DNA from: Candidatus Thiodictyon syntrophicum
Lineage (GTDB): Bacteria > Pseudomonadota > Gammaproteobacteria > Chromatiales > Chromatiaceae
DNA length: 64,000 nucleotides
Assembly (NCBI RefSeq): GCF_002813775.1
Contig: NZ_CP020370.1
Coordinates: forward strand, 558,001-622,000
Direction of reading: 5' to 3'
The position numbers and the translations under genes were made by a program. Every line of letters starts with the position of its first letter. Position 1 is the first letter of the stretch. This document shows positions 52,501-57,394 of this stretch, in pieces. A model generated the notes under the pieces. It was given only the letters and a program-made list of their open reading frames with translations, did not search any database and was not told the origin of the DNA.

Positions 52501-52762
52501 TTTCCATGCGCTGGATCGCCGGATAGGTCGCGTCCGTCCCGCCGAGCCGGCCGAAGCAGTTGCGCAGGACTTGGCGCATGCCTTCAGTGGGATAGGTCCC
52601 CTCGCCGAAGAAGGCCACCGGGTCCGTGTAGATGTTCTGGACCACATCGGGATCGCCCCGGTAGTGGTCGATGACCTGCATCAGGTTGGCGGTGAAGATC
52701 TCCGGGTTGAGGGTCCCGGCGAGCAGATCCGCGCGGGGCTGGCAGAATTCCAAAATCGACAT
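49511..52762 (-). CDS. DUF499 ATPase, defence-associated
   Basis: 1083 residues from the ATG at 52762, with AGGA nine bases upstream. The P-loop is MESAFGGGKTHTLIG (86-100) and Walker B is VLIMLDELAAYAARIEAA (from 196). The family's QYAKEHTGLAVILTLASQRDAF and HPTLIDYLTDKLATVESFQGTRGVLRVLALTVANLW regions are present. C-terminal ~350 residues are beta-rich and unassigned. DUF499 proteins are large AAA-type ATPases of predicted anti-phage cassettes, where they may couple ATP hydrolysis to target sensing. It is the promoter-proximal gene of the island, so the main promoter is expected just beyond 52762, but no clear -35/-10 was seen. Confidence 0.85.
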   Translation of the reverse strand: MSILEFCQPRADLLAGTLNPEIFTANLMQVIDHYRGDPDVVQNIYTDPVAFFGEGTYPTEGMRQVLRNCFGRLGGTDATYPAIQRMESAFGGGKTHTLIGATHLAFQGTAIAAAAQGVIDPALLLAPGEVTVVGIAGDRVAIHETHGARLIPYTLWGEIAFQIGGEALYQSIGPGASSFGSPGDEYFDVVFKGRKVLIMLDELAAYAARIEAARPGGRASVATFLMSLFQYAKEHTGLAVILTLASQRDAFARQTAMIQDLVSQARGQDVSKEEALGIARAADGEVRSVVQRDATAVVPVRGQEISRVLARRLFVHIDQGGAAAAADAYMEMYRRTALLLPEQARQETYRERLTAHYPFHPTLIDYLTDKLATVESFQGTRGVLRVLALTVANLWRRRSPAPMIHACHLDLRDPRLSDELVSRTESAELMPIINADIGGPDSGDLKAQHSNAALADRANPHPDGFPLHEYAWKTVFLHSLAGFGDGLGSNVFGIAKQDALFATAFPGMTPPQVETALDALRSQAYYLRYSETEGRYYASTGVSINRVLADIRRALRGTKGVDQLIHETSRKVVKPGTLNFEVIAEVELPERIPDKGTKPTLALVALDSPAVRPEHFITQAGANKPRLHQNLVFLLVPDTVEVNGEHRPGDDMLDNAATRALDLRERLNGIGIDVLARRTLKNNPAGYGLSEAVLSDQTFNRDTKEREQALLTVVTQAYRNLWYPGQGGKIIRHEISTAGGEGGRSVIESIREVLLADGKLVTAELAVTSATAGAALKLFFAANKDYQTLADLRGAFACRRDWPVLEDKGSFDTLVRAGIRHGAWCLFRMGSAESERPADFYARETDEVPLPIDLAEQGWSLVTPQGAKQRNWTAVDKPDAAQVRKWVQEAIVQARYCSVTDVAAAVAQTHGDISVQDTGRAIDELVKANYLYVHAPDKDPSLDPSVLRGANEWVLETVSPDYQVVTRTEAATRGWVTTKDETLSLSGEQARKKVLPLLRGLAGIYKTGGTSTIDYLEVSGLKLPEGGRITLQLHQLKPDDVRALDELLDPAMSLTTQDAETEVQIVINEPRPGCKLVAELKAS

Positions 52763-52799
52763 CGGTGCGCTTCCTATCGAGGACCAATCGGCGCCCCGG

Positions 52800-53408
52800 A
52801 TGGTAACCAAACGCCGCGGGCGCGTCGCGCCTGTTGTTGCGGGCTGGCTCGACTGGGAGGGCAGCCCGCTGGTGGTGGCCGACCACCTGGTCGACCTGCT
52901 CGACGGTCAAGAACCGGCCCCCGGCATCCCCGCGCTGGGACTCATCGCCCAGGCCGTCGAGCCGCTGGTCGGGGCGGCCCACCAGGGCCCCTTGGTTGCA
53001 CTGCGTCCGCGCATGGGCTGGGGCGCCGACCCCGCACCCGCGCCGGCCGCGACCTGGCAGGACGGGCGCTCGCCCGAGGCCGTGGTGCACGAGCGCATCG
53101 TCGGCGAGGACACCTCGCTTCGGCCCGTCGCGCCTGCAAACGAAGGATTGCAGCACATGCCCGCGCAGGCCCCAACGGTCGGCGTAGCGCCCCAACGCGC
53201 CAAGACTGGTCTTGCTGCCATGGCCGTTAACCGGTGCCCGCCGCTTGCGAGCCTGGTTGGGGCGACAAAGCGCGCAGTTTGGGCCGACGAAGGAGGCCCA
53301 AGGCCCCAGGCGACTGCCCAGGCTTCTCGATCCGATCCGGCCCCGCTAAGATGGTCTCGTCGGCGGTCATCGCACCGCCCCTTGCCCGCGGAAGGTGATT
53401 CCACATGA
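52800..53408 (+). CDS. Possible hypothetical protein divergent from the DUF499 gene
   Basis: An ATG at 52800 opens a 202-residue frame whose first half looks plausible (RGRVAPVVAGWLDWEGSPLVVADHLVDLLDGQ, IPALGLIAQAVEPLVGAAHQGPLVALRPRMGW). The second half degenerates into Arg/Pro/Ser-rich sequence typical of non-coding high-GC frames. No family was recognised. The stretch 53170-53218 inside it recurs in degraded form at 54247-54294. It may be the 5' remnant of a gene truncated by rearrangement, or entirely non-coding. Confidence 0.25.
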   Translation: MVTKRRGRVAPVVAGWLDWEGSPLVVADHLVDLLDGQEPAPGIPALGLIAQAVEPLVGAAHQGPLVALRPRMGWGADPAPAPAATWQDGRSPEAVVHERIVGEDTSLRPVAPANEGLQHMPAQAPTVGVAPQRAKTGLAAMAVNRCPPLASLVGATKRAVWADEGGPRPQATAQASRSDPAPLRWSRRRSSHRPLPAEGDST

Positions 53409-53587
53409 CCGACATCTCAGTTGCCGAGGCCAAGACCCGGCTGACCGGCCTGATCCATTGGGGTCTGTGGGACACCATCGCCGACTGGCGCACCCAGACC
53501 GCTTTCGACTGGCCGGACCTGACAGCGGAGGAGGTCGACGGATGGCGCGATCCCTCGCCCGGGAGGGTCTTCGATTGGACCGACTGA
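53405..53587 (+). pseudogene. Phd/YefM-type antitoxin remnant
   Basis: The frame begins MTDISVAEAKTRLTGLIH, the classical Phd/YefM N-terminus, then turns to unrelated sequence. It ends LTAEEVDGWRDPSPGRVFDWTD, which resembles the acidic toxin-binding tail. At 60 residues it is shorter than intact antitoxins (~75-90) and seems to have lost its middle. A PIN-toxin start overlaps its end, as in phd/vapC operons. Confidence 0.5.
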
Positions 53588-53622
53588 GGTTCCTGCTCGA
53601 CACCGATATCCGGTCGCAGTCC
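53575..53622 (+). pseudogene. VapC (PIN) toxin remnant, start only
   Basis: From a TTG overlapping the antitoxin stop the reading is LDRLRFLLDTDIRSQS, matching the VapC N-terminus (LLDT(N/D)I with the first catalytic Asp). The frame then runs directly into a palindromic repeat at 53623. Only about sixteen codons survive, so the toxin is inactive. The repeat cluster marks the breakpoint. Confidence 0.5.
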
Positions 53623-53734
53623 GTAGGGTCCGCTGTGCGGACCCTTCGCACGCTGGGTCCGCGTGGTTCGGTCCGCATAGCGGACCCTACCCGGCTGGGT
53701 CCGCGCGTGGTTCGGTCCGCACAGCGGACCCTAC
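53623..53734. repeat. Cluster of three REP-like palindromes
   Basis: Three copies of the GGTCCGC-NNN-GCGGACC unit lie at 53623-53643 (forward), 53670-53690 and 53714-53734 (both inverted). They are separated by GGGTCCGCG-type linkers. The cluster abuts the (GTTGTC)n element that follows. Confidence 0.8.
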
Positions 53735-53739
53735 CGGGC

Positions 53740-53885
53740 TACCGGACGTTCTCGCGGACCGGGCGTCGTTGTCGTTGTCGTTGTCGTTGTCGTAATCGTG
53801 GTCGGATTATTCGATTACGACAACGACAACGACAACGACAGCGTACCCGGGATCTCGGGCGCCACATCAGTGCTGATCGCACCCG
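53740..53885. repeat. (GTTGTC)n inverted-arm element, copy C
   Basis: Left arm 53765-53798 and right arm 53812-53839, with loop TGGTCGGATTATT. The flanks (TACCGGACGTTCTCGCGGACCG before; AGCGTACCCGGGATCTCGG then CACATCAG and TGATCGCACCC after) match copy A almost base for base. It has one more hexamer per arm than copy A, which shows that unit number varies between copies. Confidence 0.8.
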
Positions 53886-53915
53886 TGGCGCTGCGTGCGT
53901 TGGACGAGGGCTGCG

Positions 53916-54113
53916 ATGACCAGCAAAATGAAAGACGGCAGCCGCATCCTCGCGGCGGTCCACGAAACCGCCCAAGACCTGCATGTTGCCGGCTTCATCG
54001 ACAAGCGGCGTATGCGGCATTTCGATGCCCTGTGTCTTGACCCCATCCCCACCTATACCGGTGAGGGTATCCGCGCCTTGCGGGCACGCTACCAGTTGAG
54101 CCAGACCGTGCTC
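53916..54113 (+). pseudogene. HigA/NadS-type HTH antitoxin, truncated
   Basis: The frame starts MTSKMKDGSRILAAVHETAQDLHVAGFIDKRRMRHFDALCLDPIPTYTGEGIRALRARYQLSQTVLACV. This is the N-terminal half of XRE-family antitoxins of the HigA/NadS group, up to the first helices of the HTH. The recognition helix and the usual SQWERG segment are missing, and downstream sequence is non-homologous. It starts about 30 bases after element C, which may have promoted the rearrangement. No matching HigB-type toxin is present. Confidence 0.6.
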
Positions 54114-54246
54114 GCCTGCGTTTGCTCAACCCACACCGGCGGGGTTATTTGCGAGATCGCGCCGCACTGGGGTGCGGCGCTCCCAGGCCGGGCTGGACTG
54201 GAAGTGAGGCTTAACCTAATGGCAGTGAGACGGCGCGTGGGAACGA

Positions 54247-54431
54247 GAGTGGCGCCAACTGTCGGCGTAGCGCTCCCAGGCGCCGGGACTGTGCAAGAAT
54301 TCCCCGTGCGCCGTCGGCGCTTCCATCCGGCTGAAGCCTCGACCTCCGGTTCGGGCCTGATCGCCCGGGACGTCGAGGCTTGCGACTGGTCGGCGCTGAT
54401 GCTGGAGGAGGTCGACGGGTGGCGCGATCCC
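54247..54431 (+). repeat. Degenerate second copy of the 53170-53560 segments
   Basis: 54247-54294 resembles 53170-53218 (shared CGGCGTAGCGC core). 54379-54431 resembles 53506-53555, including the peptide EEVDGWRDP in frame. The two pieces occur in the same order at both places, so part of the antitoxin remnant region seems to have been duplicated and then decayed. Confidence 0.4.
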
Positions 54432-54526
54432 CGCGGGCCCACGGGGCCTTCGCCGAATGCCGTTAGGTCCCAGCGCTGCTCATCCGAGCGGACGCAAGCG
54501 CCGGCGAGGCAGCGGGCCTGTTGCCG

Positions 54527-55930
54527 CTACCACGCGATCCCGCAGAGACCTAATACCCGGAGTTTCTCGGTCACCCGCGCTGCGATTTCCGGCAGCGGGA
54601 TTTCCTCTACATCTTTCTGCGCGAAATCCTCGGTCAGATACTTGAGTTGGACCTGCCCTTGCGACAATTCCTGGTCTCCCGCGATGATGACCAACGGAAT
54701 TCCTTTGCGCAGTGCATATTTCAACTGTTTGCCGAGCCGTGCTTCCTCGGTGAAGACTTCCGTTGCGATGTTTGCACTGCGCAAGGCGTTCGCGATCTTC
54801 AAATAGTCCGGCAAGTGCTTCTTGTCGAGGCTCGTGACGAGTACCTTCGCCGGGGTAGAGGCCCGTGGTTTGACAATCTTCTTATCAAGCAACTGTGCCA
54901 TCAGGCGCGTCAGGCCGATTGAAATTCCCACGCCGGGCAATTTTTCATCGGCAAAGAAACCGGTGAGATCATCATAGCGGCCGCCGGAGCAGATACTCCC
55001 GATGGCCTCATGCCCCACCAGCAAGGTCTCAAACACCGTGCCGGTATAGTAGTCGAGACCTCGCGCCAAACGCAGGTCGATCTTGAAATGGGTCTCGGGC
55101 ACTCCAAGTTCGCCGACCGCTTTGACAACGACGCCCAACTCTTCTACGCCCAAGGCGAAATCCTTATCCGCGTTGGCGTCATGATCCTTCAACCACTGAA
55201 GGGTCTCGGCCGTGGCCCCGCCGGCACCAAAAAAGAATCCCGTAACACGCTCTACCACGTCCGGGGACAGGGTCGTTTGTGCAATGAGTACCTTGTTCCA
55301 GTCTGCCGGCGGATGGCGATCGAGTTTATCGATAACACGCAGGCCGGCGGCGCTCGTATCCCGATCTACTCCGTAATGTCTCAAGAAGCCTTGGAGAATC
55401 TTCCGGTTGCTGATACGAATAATGAACTCACCGATGGCAAGCGAGCGAAAGACGTCATAGATGACGGCCGGCATTTCGGCGTCCGCGAGCAGGCTGAGTT
55501 GCTCGCGCCCGATGATATCGATATCGCACTGGTAGAATTCGCGGAAACGCCCGGCCTGGGCCCGTTCTCCTCGCCAGACCTTCTGAATCTGATACCGTCG
55601 AAAAGGGAATGAGAGTTGTGACGCGTAGGAAGCGACATAGCGCGCCAAAGGCACGGTCAGATCGAAATGCAGGGCGAGATTGGAATCCGAGGCCTCGGCG
55701 CCGTCCTGCTGCCCGAGCAAACGCGAAATCGCGTAAATCTCGCGTTCCGCCGCCTCGCCGCCTTTGGAGGTCAGCACCTCGACGCGCTCTACCGCGGGGG
55801 TCTCGATCGGAGAAAAGCCGTGCAGTTCGTACGCCGCGCGGATGCGGCGGATGAACTCCTGAAGAATCAACTGCTGTTCCGGAAGAAATTCAATAAAGCC
55901 GCTGATCGGCAATGGGGCTGATTTCGCCAC
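54527..55930 (-). CDS. hisS: Histidyl-tRNA synthetase, atypical lineage
   Basis: 467 residues from a GTG at 55930 with GAGAGG ten bases upstream; a TTG at 55948 is the alternative. Class II motifs are present: motif 2 in FRRYQIQKVWRGERAQAGRFREFYQCDID, the HisA loop LARGLDYYTGTVFE and HisB SICSGGRYDDLTGFF. The C-terminal anticodon domain runs AKVLVTSLDKKHLPDYLKIANALR to the end. The N-terminus (LPISGFIEFLPEQQLILQEFIRRI) lacks the RGMNDYLP opening of ordinary gammaproteobacterial HisRS. It looks closer to the 'SGF.E.LP' type seen in actinobacteria and a few others. Its GC content appears lower than neighbouring genes, and repeats and toxin-antitoxin relics flank it, so transfer is likely. Confidence 0.88.
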   Translation of the reverse strand: MAKSAPLPISGFIEFLPEQQLILQEFIRRIRAAYELHGFSPIETPAVERVEVLTSKGGEAAEREIYAISRLLGQQDGAEASDSNLALHFDLTVPLARYVASYASQLSFPFRRYQIQKVWRGERAQAGRFREFYQCDIDIIGREQLSLLADAEMPAVIYDVFRSLAIGEFIIRISNRKILQGFLRHYGVDRDTSAAGLRVIDKLDRHPPADWNKVLIAQTTLSPDVVERVTGFFFGAGGATAETLQWLKDHDANADKDFALGVEELGVVVKAVGELGVPETHFKIDLRLARGLDYYTGTVFETLLVGHEAIGSICSGGRYDDLTGFFADEKLPGVGISIGLTRLMAQLLDKKIVKPRASTPAKVLVTSLDKKHLPDYLKIANALRSANIATEVFTEEARLGKQLKYALRKGIPLVIIAGDQELSQGQVQLKYLTEDFAQKDVEEIPLPEIAARVTEKLRVLGLCGIAW

Positions 55931-55977
55931 GCTGGCAGAACCTCTCAATTAATCCGGTAAGATATGAAAACACCGAG

Positions 55978-56142
55978 GTGCGCGACCCCTCCCGGCAGCT
56001 TGAAGAGCTTATCGGGCGGAAAGTCGCGTCCGGCCTTTACCAGTCTGTTAGTGAAGGTGTACGGGAAGCCGTGCGCCGGATGGACGAACCGGATGGACGC
56101 GACGCGCCGGGCCGAACGGTGCCCGGCGCACCCCGGGGCTAG
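55978..56142 (+). pseudogene. ParD-like ribbon-helix-helix antitoxin remnant
   Basis: The plus-strand frame reads RQLEELIGRKVASGLYQSVSEGVREAVRRMDEPDG, the core of ParD/RHH antitoxins (LI..xVASGxYxSxSEVVREALR). The expected N-terminal beta strand is degraded: an ATG at 55964 lies in another frame, and the in-frame GTG at 55978 gives an odd start. Only a 54-residue product remains and no ParE toxin follows. Its stop shares a CTAG with the convergent zinc-finger gene. Confidence 0.45.
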
Positions 56143-56366
56143 TCGATCAGCCGATACCGCGCCCCGCAATAGGGGCAGATCGCCTCGTGGTCGGGCTCGT
56201 CCGCGATCGGCAGATAGACCCGCGGGTGCATGTCCCAGAGGCTGTCCCCCGGGCGCGGGCAGGCGAGCGGCAGCTCGGCGCGGGTGACTGGGATGAGCGG
56301 CTGCACCGCGGCGGGGGCAGCGGGTAGCGCGGTTCCAAGCGGGGTCTGGGTGATGGCCGGTACCAT
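56139..56366 (-). CDS. Zinc-finger domain protein, zf-CHCC type
   Basis: 75 residues ending HPRVYLPIADEPDHEAICPYCGARYRLID. The C-terminal CPYCGARYRL with a preceding His is the zf-CHCC fold, also seen in the NDUFS6 accessory subunit of complex I. The N-terminus is Ala/Pro-rich and probably disordered. Such proteins are commonly encoded beside ilvE, as here (37 bases downstream of its stop). The role is unknown. Confidence 0.82.
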   Translation of the reverse strand: MVPAITQTPLGTALPAAPAAVQPLIPVTRAELPLACPRPGDSLWDMHPRVYLPIADEPDHEAICPYCGARYRLID

Positions 56367-56403
56367 GCGGGTTCTCCGTCGTGTGCGGGGCGCGGGGGCG
56401 GGT

Positions 56404-57327
56404 TCAGACCAGGTTCAGCCATTCCGGGTGGGTGTCCCGGCGACCGTGGACCTGATCGAAATAGAGTGCCTGGAGACGCTCCGTGATGGGGCCGCGCCCG
56501 CCCTTGCCGATGGGCCGGCCATCGACCTCGCGGATCGGCGTGACCTCGGCGGCGGTGCCGGTGAAGAAGGCCTCGTCGGCGATGTAGACCTCGTCGCGGG
56601 TGATCCGCTTCTCGACCACCTTGAGCCCCAGTTCGTCGCACAGTGTGATGACGGTGCGCCTGGTGATGCCGTCCAGGGCGGAGGTCAGGTCCGGGGTATA
56701 GAGGACGCCGGCGCGCACGATGAAGACGTTCTCGCCGCTGCCTTCCATGACATGGCCGGAGGTGTCGAGCAGCAGGGCCTCGTCATAGCCGTCGCGCACC
56801 GCCTCCTGCAGGGCCAGCATGGAGTTGGCGTAGCTGCCGGTGGCCTTGGCGCGGCACATGGTGACGTTCACATGGTGCCGGTTGAAGGACGAGACCCGGA
56901 TGCGGATGCCGTTCTTCATGTTGTCCTCGCCGAGATAGGAACCCCACTCCCAGGCGGCGACGACACAATGGACCTCGAGATTGTCCGCGCGGATGCCCAT
57001 GCCCTCGGCGCCATAGAAGCAGAGGGGGCGGATATAGGCCGAGGCGAGCTGGTTCTCGCGCACCACCGCGCGCTGGGCGGCGATCAGGGTCGCACGGTCC
57101 CAGGGCATGGGCATGGCGAAGATGTGGGCGGAGTTGAACAGCCGCTCGGTGTGGTCCTCCAGGCGGAAGATGGCCGCGCCGCGGTCGGTCTCATAGGCAC
57201 GGACCCCCTCGAAGACGCCCATGCCATAGTGCAGGGAGTGGGTGAGGACATGGACCTTGGCCTCACGCCAGGGCACCATCTCGCCGTCCAGCCAGATCAG
57301 ACCGTCGCGGTCCGCCATCGTTGCCAT
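56404..57327 (-). CDS. ilvE: Branched-chain amino acid aminotransferase IlvE
   Basis: 307 residues of fold-type IV PLP enzyme. It has VHVLTHSLHYGMGVFEGVRAYE, the PLP lysine in TMCRAKATGSYANSMLALQEA, and the class IV signature region EALLLDTSGHVMEGSGENVFIVRAGVLYTP. It converts branched-chain 2-oxo acids to Ile, Leu and Val. The length is standard. It is followed by the zinc-finger gene and preceded by glnE on the same strand. Confidence 0.95.
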   Translation of the reverse strand: MATMADRDGLIWLDGEMVPWREAKVHVLTHSLHYGMGVFEGVRAYETDRGAAIFRLEDHTERLFNSAHIFAMPMPWDRATLIAAQRAVVRENQLASAYIRPLCFYGAEGMGIRADNLEVHCVVAAWEWGSYLGEDNMKNGIRIRVSSFNRHHVNVTMCRAKATGSYANSMLALQEAVRDGYDEALLLDTSGHVMEGSGENVFIVRAGVLYTPDLTSALDGITRRTVITLCDELGLKVVEKRITRDEVYIADEAFFTGTAAEVTPIREVDGRPIGKGGRGPITERLQALYFDQVHGRRDTHPEWLNLV

Positions 57328-57373
57328 TCTGCTACTCCGAAGGGTCGGGCCGATGGCCCCACCCTGTTGATCT

Positions 57374-57394
57374 AAAAAAGGTTCGCCGGGAACT
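57374..57394 (-). terminator. Possible weak terminator after glnE
   Basis: On the minus strand GTTCCCGGCGAAC (57381-57393) can pair over four bases and is followed by CC and then six T residues (57374-57379). The stem is short and overlaps the glnE stop, so termination would be partial at best and ilvE could still be co-transcribed. Confidence 0.3.

Noticed and set aside
53740-53885. CRISPR array
   Set aside because: The short hexamer units are contiguous and inverted, without unique spacers of constant length.
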